64,000 bases of DNA. It comes from Roseiarcus sp963742305. Its GTDB lineage: Bacteria > Pseudomonadota > Alphaproteobacteria > Rhizobiales > Beijerinckiaceae. Location of the stretch: assembly GCA_963742305.1 (NCBI GenBank), contig CAVULN010000016.1, positions 467,998-531,997 of the forward strand. The letters run 5' to 3'. This document shows, one piece after another, positions 1 through 10,006 of this stretch. Position 1 is the stretch's first letter; each line of letters begins with the position of its first letter. The position numbers and the translations under genes are program-made. The notes under the pieces were generated by a model. That model worked only from the letters and a program-made list of their open reading frames with translations. It had not been told where the DNA came from and did no database searches.

Positions 1-1
1 T

Positions 2-265
2 TCCGACGCCGAGGACGTACTGCAGGACGCCTATGTCCGCGCCTTCGCCGGTCTCGACGGGGTTCGCGGCGAAGCGCGTCTTGGCGCCTGGCTCGCCCGG
101 ATCGTGATCAACGAAGCTTTGGGCTTGATACGCCGCCGCAGGCCCGTGATCGACATCGACCTCCTCTCGACCGATCCCGCGCTCAACGCTCAAATCATAC
201 CGTCGCCCGGTTGGTCGAGGGCATGAGCGTCGCGGAAACTGCGGACCTGTTCGGGGCCCCCCAGG
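2..265 (+). pseudogene. ECF-type sigma-70 factor remnant, cut by window start
   Basis: The frame from base 2 reads a typical ECF sigma region 2, including SDAEDVLQDAYVRAF and ARIVINEALGLIRRRRP, and stops at TGA 224-226. From about base 208 a second frame resumes with RLVEGMSVAETADLFG, which matches the start of the sigma region 4 helix-turn-helix. The usual linker and first half of region 4 are missing between the two parts and the frames do not match, so this looks like a decayed gene with an internal deletion. No anti-sigma gene is visible. The upstream end is outside the window. An assembly error is possible, but a one-base indel alone would not explain the missing segment. Confidence 0.7.
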
Positions 266-275
266 CAAGGGCCCC
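253..275 (-). terminator. GC hairpin at the prfB stop, weak terminator candidate
   Basis: A perfect 7-bp stem (GGGGCCC / GGGCCCC) with a 9-base loop ends on the prfB stop codon. No T-run follows on the minus strand, so it is not a canonical intrinsic terminator. It could equally be scar sequence at the sigma-factor remnant. Confidence 0.3.
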
Positions 276-1403
276 TATTCGACATCCTCGACCGCCACCG
301 TCCGCCCTGAGAGGCGCTGGGCGAGCGAAGCCTCCATGAACGGGTCGAGGTCGCCATCGAGCACCTCGTCGGGCGAAGCCGACACATGGCCGGTGCGAAG
401 GTCCTTCACCATCTGGTAGGGCTGAAGCACGTAGGAGCGGATCTGGTGACCCCAGCCGATGTCGGTCTTGGACGCGGCGTCGGCGCTCGCCTTCTCCTCG
501 CGCTTCTGCAGCTCGAGTTCATAGAGGCGCGCGCGCAGCATGTTCCAGGCGGTCGCCCGGTTCTTGTGCTGCGAGCGCTCGGACTGGCAGGCGACGACGA
601 TGCCGGTCGGGATGTGGGTGATGCGCACCGCCAATTCGGTCTTGTTGACGTGCTGCCCGCCGGCCCCCGAGGCGCGATACGTGTCGATCCGGCAATCGCC
701 CTCGTTGACTTCGACCTTGATCCGGTCGTCGACCACCGGATAGACCCAGACCGAGGCGAAGCTCGTGTGTCGGCGCGCGTTGGAATCAAATGGGGAAATC
801 CGCACCAGCCGATGGACGCCCGACTCGGTCTTCAGCCAGCCATGGGCGTTGTGGCCTTTGACGACGATGGTCGCCGACTTGACGCCGGCCTCATCGCCGT
901 CGGTCTCCTCGACCAGTTCGACACCGAACTTCCGCCGCTCGGCCCAGCGCATATACATGCGCAGGAGCATCCGCGCCCAGTCGCAGCTCTCGGTGCCGCC
1001 GGCGCCGGAATGGACTTCGACATAGGTGTCGTTGGCGTCGGCCTCGCCCGAGAGCAGCGCCTCGAGCTGGCGCCTGTCGCCCTCCGCCTTCAGCGCCCTG
1101 AGAGCGGCGATCCCCTCGGCTTCAGCCGCTTCGTCGCCCTCGGCTTCGCCAAGCTCGACCAGCGTCGTCGCATCGTCGAGATCGCGCTCGATCTTCTTGA
1201 GCGAGCCCAGCCGGTCCTCCAGCATGGTGCGCTCGCGCATCACCTTTTCGGCGGATTCGGGATCGCTCCAGAGGTTCGGGTCTTCGGACTTCGCGTTGAG
1301 TTCGCTCAGTCGGCGCTGGGCTGCGTCGACGTCAAAGATGCCTCCTCAGCAGTCCCAGGGACTGCTTGATAGATTCGATCAATTGTTCCGCTTCGGCGCG
1401 CAT
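275..1403 (-). CDS. prfB: Peptide chain release factor 2 (programmed +1 frameshift)
   Basis: RF2 recognises UGA and UAA stop codons and triggers peptide release on the ribosome. The GGQ catalytic loop is seen in ASGAGGQHVNKTE, and the family signature in SGAGGTESCDWA. ATG at 1401-1403 opens a 23-codon zero frame ending at an in-frame TGA (1332-1334). The +1 frame then continues without interruption to TAG at 275-277, giving about 375 residues, the usual RF2 length. The junction has the same arrangement as the Escherichia coli autoregulatory frameshift site, so this break is functional rather than an error. It is the last gene of the amiC-mrcA-prfB minus-strand run. Confidence 0.97.
1331..1346 (-). 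promoter_or_regulatory. prfB: Programmed +1 frameshift site of prfB
   Basis: Read on the minus strand the site is AGGAGG, CAT, CTT, TGA, C. It has an internal Shine-Dalgarno three bases before the CTT slippery codon, an in-frame UGA, and a C after it that makes UGA a poor stop. This is the established RF2 autoregulation element: when RF2 is scarce, the ribosome slips +1 from CUU to UUU and makes full-length RF2. Confidence 0.95.
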
Positions 1404-1462
1404 GGTTCCTACCACCAATGAAAGGGCGAATTATCGCCGCTCGAGAAGCTGCTCGGCGCCTC

Positions 1463-3868
1463 TCAATAGAGGCCGCCAGTCCCCGAGCCGACCGACCGCT
1501 CGCTCCGTGCGGAGGTTTCCGATCCGCCCCCGCCGCCACCGCCGCCGGCATAAGAGTCGGGCGGCCCGGTGCCGGGCTTGAACGCCTCCAAGATGGTGCC
1601 GGGCCCGGTGGCGCGCATGCCGGTATGGACGTCGACCGAAATGAGCTTGATCCCCGGCGGAATGCGGAAGGGCGTATCGGGCGTGTCCTTGAGCGCCATC
1701 TTCATGAAGTCGCGAAAGATCGGCGCGGTGTAGAGCGCGGCCTGGGCGCTGCCCCCCAGAGACCGGGGCTTGTCATAGCCCATGAATACGCCGAACGCCA
1801 GATTCGGCGAAAAGCCGACGAACCACAGGTCCTTCGCGTCGTTGGTGGTGCCGGTCTTACCGGCGAGGTGCTTGCCGACCTCCTTGATCGCGATGCCGGT
1901 GCCGCGCTGAATGACGCCCTCGAGGATCGAGGTGACCTGATAGGCGGTGAGCGGGTCGATCACCTGCTCGCGCTTGTCGATGAGCTTGGGCTCGGGCTGA
2001 TTGTGCCAGGTCGGGGCGTCGCACCCCTCGCAGATGCGTTCATCGTGCTTGTAGATCGTATTGCCCCAGCGATCCTGGATCCGGTCGATCAGCGTGGCCT
2101 TCACTCGCTTGCCGCCGTTGGCGAACATCGAATAGCCAGTGACCATGCGCAAGACCGTCGTCTCGCCCGCGCCGATCGACATCGAGAGCAGCGGCGGCAG
2201 ATTGTCATAGATGCCGAAGCGCCTCGCGTATTCGACGATCAGCGGCATGCCGATGTCGCGCGCGAGCCTGACCGTCATCAGGTTGATCGAATGCTCGACG
2301 GCGAATCGCAGCGTGCGGGGACCGCTGGATTCACCTTCGAAATTCTGCGGAGTCCAATACTGACCCCACCCCATGTCGATCGTGACCGGCGCGTCGACGA
2401 TCATCGACGAGGGCGTGTATCCCTTGTCGAGGGCGGCCGCGTACACGAACGGCTTGAACGAGGAACCCGGCTGCCGCTGGGCTTGCGTCGCCCGGTTGAA
2501 TTCCGACTCGTCGAACGAAAATCCGCCAACCATCGCCAGCACGCGGCCGGTGAAGGGATCCATGGCGATGCAGGCGCCGGACACTTCCGGGATCTGTCGC
2601 AGGCGATATTCGCCGTCGTGGCCGGCAATCGGTTCCACGTAAAACACGTCTCCGGGCTTGACCAGGTTCTTCAGCCCACGGCCCGTCCATTTCGCCCCCT
2701 CTGGGGTGACCGCGCCTATCCGGCGATCGGCGACAACCGCGCCCGTCTTGTCGCGCTGCGGCTGAAGGCCGATCCGGATCGCCGCGTTGCCGACGTCGAG
2801 CGCCACCGCGAGGACCCAAGGCTTGATATCGCCGTAAGCTGGAATGTCGGCCAGGGGGAGGCCCCAGTCCTGGCTGATATCTATGGTCTTGAGAGTGCCG
2901 TGCCATCCGTACGCCTCGTCATAGCGCACGAGACCGTCGACGAGCGCCTTGCGCGCCATCAGCTGAATCTTCGGGTCGAGCGTGGTGCGGACGGAGAGTC
3001 CGCCTTCGTAAAGCTTCTGCTCGCCGTATCGTTCCTGCAATTCGCGTCGCACCTCTTCGGCGAAGAATCCAGCCGCGATCGAATTCGGCGTCAGCACGCG
3101 CGGATTGACCACCAATGGCTCGGCCCGAGCCTGGTCGGCCTGTTTGTGAGTGATGTATCCGTCTTCCTCCATGCGCCCGATCACGTAATTGCGCCTGTCG
3201 ACGGCGCGGTCATGATTGCGAAACGGATTGAGCGCACTGGGCTCCTTCGGCAACGCCGCCAGATAGGCGACTTCGGCGATGGTCAGTTCGTGGACGGATT
3301 TGTTGAAATAGCCAAGCGCCGCTGCGGCGACCCCGTAGTTGGAAAGGCCGAGATAAATCTCGTTGAGGTAGAGTTCGAGGATCTTCTCCTTCGAATAGGC
3401 GGACTCAATTCGCAGGCTGAGAAGGATCTCCCGGATCTTGCGATCGAACGTCCGGTCCGAATTCAGGAGAAAATTCTTGGCCACCTGCTGGGTAATCGTC
3501 GAGGCGCCCTGGATGTGGCGCGAGCCCTCCAGGTAAACGATGCCAGCGCGAACAATTCCTTCGGGATCGACGCCCCAATGGTGGTAGAAATTCTTGTCCT
3601 CGGCGGAGATGAACGCGTGCTTGACCAGATCGGGAATCTCGTCCGAAGGGAGATAGAGCCGTCGCTCGCGCGAATATTCGGCGAGCAGGCTGCCATCGGC
3701 GGCGTGGACGCGCGTCATGACCGGGGGCTCATAGTTCTTGAGCACCGAGTAGTCCGGCAGTTCCTGTTCATATTTCCATATTGCGCCGGCAAAAACCGCC
3801 GCCGCGACAATGAACAGCAAAGCGCCGGTCGCGAATATGAACCCGATAACTCGAGCGATCCCGCGCAT
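1463..3868 (-). CDS. mrcA: Penicillin-binding protein 1A (bifunctional transglycosylase/transpeptidase)
   Basis: This class A PBP polymerises and cross-links peptidoglycan in the periplasm. It is 801 residues with one N-terminal membrane anchor (about residues 7-30). The GT51 glycosyltransferase domain carries EDKNFYHHWGVD and GASTITQQVAKN. The transpeptidase domain follows, with SxxK in PGSSFKP, SxN in EHSINLM and KTG in LAGKTGTTNDA. The C-terminus is glycine-rich. It lies between amiC and prfB, an order common in Alphaproteobacteria that groups cell-wall remodelling genes. The frame is intact. Confidence 0.96.
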   Translation of the reverse strand: MRGIARVIGFIFATGALLFIVAAAVFAGAIWKYEQELPDYSVLKNYEPPVMTRVHAADGSLLAEYSRERRLYLPSDEIPDLVKHAFISAEDKNFYHHWGVDPEGIVRAGIVYLEGSRHIQGASTITQQVAKNFLLNSDRTFDRKIREILLSLRIESAYSKEKILELYLNEIYLGLSNYGVAAAALGYFNKSVHELTIAEVAYLAALPKEPSALNPFRNHDRAVDRRNYVIGRMEEDGYITHKQADQARAEPLVVNPRVLTPNSIAAGFFAEEVRRELQERYGEQKLYEGGLSVRTTLDPKIQLMARKALVDGLVRYDEAYGWHGTLKTIDISQDWGLPLADIPAYGDIKPWVLAVALDVGNAAIRIGLQPQRDKTGAVVADRRIGAVTPEGAKWTGRGLKNLVKPGDVFYVEPIAGHDGEYRLRQIPEVSGACIAMDPFTGRVLAMVGGFSFDESEFNRATQAQRQPGSSFKPFVYAAALDKGYTPSSMIVDAPVTIDMGWGQYWTPQNFEGESSGPRTLRFAVEHSINLMTVRLARDIGMPLIVEYARRFGIYDNLPPLLSMSIGAGETTVLRMVTGYSMFANGGKRVKATLIDRIQDRWGNTIYKHDERICEGCDAPTWHNQPEPKLIDKREQVIDPLTAYQVTSILEGVIQRGTGIAIKEVGKHLAGKTGTTNDAKDLWFVGFSPNLAFGVFMGYDKPRSLGGSAQAALYTAPIFRDFMKMALKDTPDTPFRIPPGIKLISVDVHTGMRATGPGTILEAFKPGTGPPDSYAGGGGGGGGSETSARSERSVGSGTGGLY

Positions 3869-4097
3869 CTCTCGATCAAAGCCTTCCGTTGCGCCCGCCG
3901 GCGAGCGCTCGGGGCGTCGAGACGAACTGAACTGCGGCGCCTCTTAAGACGCATACTCCGCGAAACCGATCTGCCGGCGTTCTTTACACCGCCGAGACCC
4001 GGCCGGAATCGAACCCACGAGCGCCCACTCCTGTCGTGCGCGAGTGAGGCAAATCTGTGATCGGCGTATCTCGCCCCGGATTCTGGGGCCAATTAGC

Positions 4098-4112
4098 CCG
4101 GCCTGCGGCCGG
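4098..4112. terminator. Short GC hairpin between amiC and mrcA
   Basis: CCGGCC-TGC-GGCCGG is a perfect 6-bp stem 10 bases beyond the amiC stop. No T-tract follows on the minus strand, so termination is uncertain. It may only separate amiC from mrcA. The rest of 3869-4122 shows no gene. Confidence 0.25.
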
Positions 4113-4122
4113 CGCGCAAGCC

Positions 4123-5370
4123 TTAATGCGCTGCCGGCGCGGCGGCAGGCGCAGATGATGACGCAACTCCGCTTTCGGCCGAAGGGACGCCATCCGGCCT
4201 TCCGTAACCGGCGAAGAAGGCGTCGATCGCTTTGACCATGGCTGCGGCGGCCTTGGCGCGCCACTCGGGGGAGAGGAGGGACTGGACGTCCTGGGGGTTC
4301 GAAAGATAGCCGAGTTCCACGAGGACCGAGGGAAAGCCCGGCGCCTTCAGAACGACGAAGCTGGCGGAGCGCTCCGGGTTGTGGTTGAGCTTCGCAGTCC
4401 CGCGCAAGTTGTCGACGAGACCGCGCGAGAAGATGTGAGCGTAGGTCCGGCTCTCGCGACGCTTGAGGTCGAGCAGAATGTCGGCGACGTCCGGATTCTC
4501 ACGTCGGCTTCCGCCGCTGGCCGCATTTTCGCGGGCCGCGATGCGAGCCGCCTCCGCATCGGAAGCGCGATCGGCAACAGTATAGACCGTGGAGCCGCTG
4601 ACATTCGCGTCCTCGCTCAGCGTATCCGCGTGTACCGAGATCAGCAAAGACGCGTTCGCCTTGCGAGCGATGTCGACCCGATCGTCCAGATCGACATACT
4701 GGTCGCCGTCACGCGTCATGACGACCGTGTAGCGCTTCGTCGCATCGAGTTCTCGCCTGAGTTCGGCGCAGAATTCAAGAACCAGGGTCTTCTCCTGGAC
4801 GCCGTGAAGGCCGCGCGCGCCGCTGTCGACGCCGCCGTGACCAGGATCCAGGACAATGACCGGCCGCGGAGGGGCGCCCGTCACAGCCACGGCTTCAGCC
4901 GAAACGACCGGGGCGCGGACCAGCGCGGCGAAGGCCGAGGAATCGCAGGGCTTCAGTTCGATCGTTAGCCGCGCCGCGGGTTCGCCTTCAACGACCGGTC
5001 TGGCGGCGACCTCGGACGGACAGGCCGTGCGCGCCAGGTCGATCACGACCCGGGACTTGCCGGGAGCAAGCAAGCCGAAGCGAAAGCCCTTGACGAACGA
5101 GACATTGGACAGCCCGCCGACCCCGCCGGCTGACGGATCGAGCTGAAAATTCACCTCCGGCATGTCGATAACAATGCGTTCAGGCGACGCCAACGCGGAG
5201 GCGCTTGCGTCCACCGATCGCGACAGGTCAAACACAAGCCTGGCTCCGGTCTCGTCCTGCGAGAGCCGCACGCCGACGGCGACGGGCGCGCCGATGTCCG
5301 CGAGGCCACGGTCGGGCGACGCCATCAGCGCGAAGACGGCAACAGCCGCCAGTTGTCCCAATCGCGCCAT
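4123..5370 (-). CDS. amiC: N-acetylmuramoyl-L-alanine amidase, AmiC type
   Basis: This periplasmic zinc amidase cleaves the stem peptide from N-acetylmuramic acid during cell separation. It is 415 residues with an N-terminal signal peptide (about residues 1-24), an AMIN-like domain (about 30-150) and an Amidase_3 catalytic domain (about 170-390). The zinc and catalytic signatures are visible in VIVLDPGHGGVDSG, the glutamate of QEKTLVLEF, SVHAD and the late glutamate of SVLVELGYLSN. It is divergent from rne. Downstream mrcA acts on the same polymer. Confidence 0.95.
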   Translation of the reverse strand: MARLGQLAAVAVFALMASPDRGLADIGAPVAVGVRLSQDETGARLVFDLSRSVDASASALASPERIVIDMPEVNFQLDPSAGGVGGLSNVSFVKGFRFGLLAPGKSRVVIDLARTACPSEVAARPVVEGEPAARLTIELKPCDSSAFAALVRAPVVSAEAVAVTGAPPRPVIVLDPGHGGVDSGARGLHGVQEKTLVLEFCAELRRELDATKRYTVVMTRDGDQYVDLDDRVDIARKANASLLISVHADTLSEDANVSGSTVYTVADRASDAEAARIAARENAASGGSRRENPDVADILLDLKRRESRTYAHIFSRGLVDNLRGTAKLNHNPERSASFVVLKAPGFPSVLVELGYLSNPQDVQSLLSPEWRAKAAAAMVKAIDAFFAGYGRPDGVPSAESGVASSSAPAAAPAAH

Positions 5371-6088
5371 TCCGCCTCCCCTTAGCGCCGCGCCGTCGGG
5401 CTATAGGGCCACTGCCGCCGCCGCGCAATCGCTCCGCGCTTCGATCGGACCGCGCGTGGTCCGGCGCCCAAAAATGAGGCCCGCGAAAGTCTTTACGATG
5501 GGTTAATGGCGTCGCCGGAAATTCACAGACGGGAAAAGAACTTGCCAACCCGCGCCGTGGCGCCTATTTATGGCGCGTTACGAATTCGGACCGAGTTCGC
5601 GTGGCCGGCTCGTTCTTTGGTTGAGCGAGGCGTGTGCCGGGACCATCATGTGGTGGCCTGTGGGTTGCGCGAACGACGCCGGGGCGGGTCTGTCAACCCG
5701 TCGGATTGCTTGCCGCCGCCATCTGCCGAGGCGAGGGTCCGTTGGGGGAGACTGCAAGCGGAAGCTAGAATCGCCCGCCAGGCAAGGGCCTGGGCGCGGT
5801 TTGGATCGTGACATCGGCGCCGTGCGGCGCCGAGTGGATGGCAATGTGCCAGGCCACGCCTTGTTTTCAGGTTGACGATGCTCCGATGGCAAATCCACAA
5901 CTCTCCGGCCGCCATTTGGGCGGCGCGGATATTTGTTCGCGACCTGATCACGTCTGAACAGCATCCTGATGCGGCGGCGTACGTCGCCCAGTCTCAGTCC
6001 ATCTCCAGCATAGACGCCCAGCGCGGCGCGGTCGGGCGGCCTTGTCGGCCCTCGTGGCGAAGACTCGCGCGCGGCGAGAGAGTTTATC
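5371..6088. other. amiC-rne divergent intergenic region with the rne leader
   Basis: These 718 bases between divergent genes hold no ORF I can support. The plus-strand part would form a long 5' leader for rne. Leader-mediated autoregulation of rne is established in enterobacteria, and a similar role is possible here, though no conserved structure was recognised by eye. Confidence 0.6.
5542..5570 (+). promoter_or_regulatory. Candidate sigma-70 promoter for rne
   Basis: TTGCCA (5542-5547), a 17-base spacer and TATTTA (5565-5570) form a plausible -35/-10 pair. Initiation here would give a leader of about 510 bases before the rne ATG. The -35 is good and the -10 is weak. Confidence 0.4.
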
Positions 6089-8954
6089 ATGGCCAACAAA
6101 ATGATCATCGACGCCTCCCATCCCGAGGAAACCCGGGTTGTGGTTCTGCGAGGCAATCGCGTAGAGGAATTTGACTTCGAATCCGCCAGCAAGAGGCCGC
6201 TCCGCGGGAATATCTATCTTGCCAAGGTCACCCGCGTAGAGCCCTCGCTCCAGGCCGCTTTCATCGACTATGGCGGAAATCGCCATGGTTTTCTTGCTTT
6301 CTCCGAGATTCATCCGGATTATTACCAGATCCCGGTCGCCGATCGACAGGCGCTCCTCGAGGAGGAAGCCCAGTCCCAGCGGGAGGAGGAGGAAGAAGCC
6401 ACCGGTGAGCGACGCAGCCGCCGCCGTCGCCACTCCCGCCGTCCCGAGGTCGAATCGCGCGCCGAGAGCGGCGAGACCATCTCGGAACCGGCGTTTGCCG
6501 ATGATGCGCAGGAATCCGTTCCCACGTCTTCGGCGAATCCCGCGGCGGGCGCCGTCGACGAGGCTGACGACGCCGATCGTTCGGCGACGGTTTCGGAGGA
6601 GATAGGCCCGGTTCCGACCCTTGCGCCCGGGCTTGGCGAAGAGCCGGATCGCACGGATGCGGAGGGAGCGGCCGAAGCGGCGACACCGCTCGAATCGGAC
6701 CTCCACGGGTCCGCGCCGACGGTCGCTCAGACCTCCGACGAACGCGTTGGCGCCAGCCTGAAGGAGGACGACGCTGAGCGCCAGGAACTCCTGGCTGAAG
6801 AGCGCCAGGTTGAAGAGGACGCTCACGAAATAACCACGCTCGAGGGCGGCTCCGAGGAGCGCGTGGCGACCGGAAAGCAACCGAGCGAGGATGAAGGCGA
6901 ACCGGTCGAGCAGATCGGCGGGGACGCACTTGAGGAGGTTCCGCGCCGTCCGCAGCGCTTGCGTCGCCAGTACAAGATTCAAGAGGTCATCAAGCGCCGG
7001 CAAGTCCTGTTGGTGCAAGTGGTCAAGGAAGAGCGCGGCAACAAGGGGGCGGCGCTCACGACTTACCTGTCGCTGGCTGGGCGTTACTCGGTTTTAATGC
7101 CCAACACCGCGCGCGGCGGCGGCATTTCGCGCAAGATCACGAGCGCCCAGGATCGCGGCCGGCTCAAGGCTATCGCCGAAGAGCTCGACGTTCCTGAGGG
7201 CATGGGGGTGATCCTCCGCACAGCGGGCGCCTCGCGCACCAAGGCGGAGATCAAGCGCGACTTCGAATATCTGCTCAGGATGTGGGAGACCGTGCGGGAG
7301 ACGACGCTCGCATCGAGCGCGCCGACACTCGTCTACGAGGAAGGCTCGCTCATCAAGCGGGCGATCCGCGATCTCTACAGCAAGGAGGTCGAGGAGATCG
7401 TCGTCGCTGGCGAAACGGGCTATCGCGAGGCCAGGCAGTTCATGCGCCTCCTGATGCCGAGCCACGTCAACAGCGTGCAACTCTATCGCGACACCGCCCC
7501 GGTGTTCGCCAAGGCCGGCGTCGAATTGCAGCTCAACTCGATGTTCTCGAATCAGGTCACGCTGAAGTCGGGCGGCTACATCGTCATCAACCAGACCGAG
7601 GCGCTGGTGGCGATCGACGTCAACTCGGGGCGGTCGACGCGCGAGCACAATATCGAGGACACGGCGCTCAGGACCAATCTCGAGGCGGCCGACGAGATCG
7701 CGCGTCAGCTGCGTCTGCGAGACCTCGCCGGGCTCATCGTGGTCGACTTCATCGACATGGAGGAATCGCGAAACAATCGGGCGGTCGAGCGGCGCATCAA
7801 GGACGCGCTGAAGAACGACCGCGCGCGCATCCAGGTCGGCCGCATCTCGCATTTCGGCCTGCTCGAGATGTCGCGTCAGCGGATCCGAACCGGCGTTCTC
7901 GAAGGTTCGACCGTGGTCTGCCCCCATTGCCAGGGCGCAGGCGTCGTACGGTCGACCGCCTCGATCGCGCTGCATGTGCTCCGGGTGCTCGAGGACGCCC
8001 TGATCAAGAGCTCGAACTCACGATGTCACGGTGCGCACCCGGACGCCGGTTGCGCTCTATATCCTCAACCAGAAGCGCGCCAATCTGGGCGACCTCGAGC
8101 GGCGGTTCGGCGTCGCGATCGCCATCGAGGCGGACGACACGCTAACCGGCGCAAACTACCACGCGATCGAGCGGGGCGAACTGGCGAGCGGCGTCAAGAG
8201 CGAATCGGAGCCGATGAAGGCGCCGGAAGACATCGCCCCGATCATCGAGGAAGCGGTCCCGCTCGAGGCGGAGGAGGAGGACACGGCTGAAGCGGCCGGC
8301 GAAGACAATGACGAACAGGTCGCGCGCGGGCGCGAGCGTGACGACGGTCCGTTGCAGGAAGAGGGCGAGGGCGGCCGGCGTCGCCGCCGGCGCCGGCGCC
8401 GGCGCACCGGCGAGCGCTCGTTCGGAGACAATCCTCCGCAGGACGCCCCCCAGCCGGCGGACGACGGGCTCGCGGTCGTGGCCGAAATCGGCGGCGACCT
8501 CGTTCAGCCAACCAGCGAGGCCGACGCCTTCAGGCGGAGGGGTCCGCGCGGCGAAGACGAGCGCCGCCGCCGCCCGAGGGGTCCGCGCGGCGAGCGGAAC
8601 CGGTTCCGCCGGCATGAGGGAGACGGCGCGCCGGAGGGCGCGCTAGGCTTCGATTCGCCGCCCTCGCTCGCGCTCGAGGAACAATTCGCCGCGTCCGAGG
8701 CCGACTATTCCTCAGCGCCGGGCGAGACGGCGCCTTCGGATCCGGCGGCCGAACCGGCGCCGATCGCAGCGGCGGCCTATGAGGTCGAGTCCGAAGCGCC
8801 GGCGCCCACATCGGCAGGCGCCGAGCCTGCTGGAGGCCATTCCGCGGAGACCACCGTCGCAGAGGCGGCGCAGGCGCCGGCCGCCCCCGAGCCGTCGCGG
8901 CCCCGCCGCAGCGGCTGGTGGCAACGGGCGCGCGCGACCGTCATCGGGAAGTAG
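6089..8954 (+). CDS. rne: Ribonuclease E (one frameshift near 8017)
   Basis: This is the endoribonuclease core of the RNA degradosome, which processes rRNA and tRNA and starts mRNA decay. The N-terminal S1 region (GNIYLAKVTRVEPSLQAAF) is split by a roughly 240-residue Glu/Arg-rich insert typical of alphaproteobacterial RNase E. The catalytic DNase I-like part has VAIDVNSGRST and LIVVDFIDMEE, and the zinc-link is CPHCQGAG. Near 8010-8020 one extra base breaks the frame after VLEDALIKSS. The next frame resumes as VRTRTPVALYILNQKRANLG and runs through an Arg/Glu/Pro-rich scaffold tail to 8954. RNase E is normally essential, so a sequence error is the simplest reading; a truncated catalytic protein could also be functional. 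Confidence 0.93.
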
Positions 8955-9019
8955 GCCAATCCGAGGCGCGCGAGCGCGCTTCGGCCCTCTGCCCGGAGGA
9001 AGGTTGGTCAGGCGCGTCC

Positions 9020-10006
9020 CTAAAGCGCCCGGACCCGCGCCTTCGCCTGCCGTTCCAGGCCGAGGCGGTTGCGCAGCGGCAGGCCGAAGGGCTCGGATTC
9101 GATCTCGAACACGTCGCCCTTCTCGGTTTTCACACCCTCGCTGAACGACAGCGTCGCGGTCCCGAAGAAATGGATGTGGACGTCGCCCGGGCGCCGGAAC
9201 AGGGCGTATTTGAAATGATGCGCCTCGAGATTGGCGATCGAATGAGCCATGTTCTGCTCGCCCGACAGGAACGGCTTCTCCCAGATGACGTCCCTGCCCC
9301 GCCGGATGCGCGAAACGCCTTTCACATCTGGCGGCAGATCGCCCACCAGCAGTTCGGGACCGACGCTCGCGGGCCTCAGCTTCGAATGCGCGAGCCAGAG
9401 ATAGTTGTGCCGTTCAGTGACATGATCGGAAAACTCGTTGCCGAGCGCGAATCCGATCCGGACGGGAGCGCCGGAATCGTCGATGAGGTAAATGCCGACG
9501 ATCTCCGGCTCCTCCCCGCCGTCGAGCGCAAAAGCGGGGCTCATGAAGTCGCCTTCCGGCGGGGCGAGCGTCGAGCCGTCGCCCTTGTAGAACCATTCGG
9601 GCTGGGCGCCGGCCTCGCCCCTGCCCGGCTTGCCGCCCTCGAGGCCGAGCTTGAACATCCGCATCGAGTCGGTGAGCTTGGCGGGATCGGCAAGGTCCTT
9701 GTGCATCTTGTCGCGGCCCTCGGCCGAGCCAAGGTGCGTCAAGCCCGTCCCGGTCACGATCACATGCGCCGGATCCTTGTGATCGACGGGGGTGAGCACG
9801 CGCCGCTCTTTCAGCGCGCGGGCCAGGTCGACGGGCTTGCCGACGCCCCGGTCGGCGATGAGCTTGCGCAACGACGCGCCTTCGGCGATTGCCTGGCGGG
9901 CGAGGTCGAGGGTTGAGCGCGCGCCCTTGACCAGCCTGCTCTCGCCGCGCGCGGTGACGGCGAGCGCCCGCTTGCCGTTCTCGTCGATGAATTGCGCCAG
10001 TCTCAC
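9020..10006 (-). CDS. AraD1/GguC family protein (FAH fold), sugar-acid catabolism
   Basis: This 328-residue protein resembles the AraD1/GguC family of fumarylacetoacetate-hydrolase-fold proteins found in pentose and uronate operons of rhizobia. The C-terminal half carries the acidic FAH-type segments (EPEIVGIYLID, GFALGNEFSDH, DVIWEKPFLSG). It starts at GTG, overlapping the stop of the upstream HAD gene as GTGA, so it is translationally coupled. It probably acts on a 2-keto-3-deoxy sugar acid, but the exact reaction is not known from sequence. It is the last gene of the minus-strand arm of the sugar-acid locus. Confidence 0.8.
   Translation of the reverse strand: MRLAQFIDENGKRALAVTARGESRLVKGARSTLDLARQAIAEGASLRKLIADRGVGKPVDLARALKERRVLTPVDHKDPAHVIVTGTGLTHLGSAEGRDKMHKDLADPAKLTDSMRMFKLGLEGGKPGRGEAGAQPEWFYKGDGSTLAPPEGDFMSPAFALDGGEEPEIVGIYLIDDSGAPVRIGFALGNEFSDHVTERHNYLWLAHSKLRPASVGPELLVGDLPPDVKGVSRIRRGRDVIWEKPFLSGEQNMAHSIANLEAHHFKYALFRRPGDVHIHFFGTATLSFSEGVKTEKGDVFEIESEPFGLPLRNRLGLERQAKARVRAL

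Noticed and set aside
1418..4060. 880-codon plus-strand open frame across the mrcA region
   Set aside because: Antisense shadow of mrcA in high-GC DNA; no recognisable protein features, whereas the minus strand has all PBP motifs.
4000..4080. T-arm-like string (GGTTCGATTCC on the minus strand) suggesting a tRNA upstream of mrcA
   Set aside because: The flanking T-stem does not pair well and no matching 7-bp acceptor stem, anticodon arm or D-arm was found.
5506..6192. Overlapping open frames of about 100-200 codons in the rne leader
   Set aside because: No ribosome sites or recognisable protein features, and frames on both strands overlap each other.
8380..8420. CGCCGG-type repeats near the rne 3' end as a possible repeat array
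   Set aside because: These encode an arginine-rich stretch typical of RNase E scaffold tails; no spaced repeat structure.
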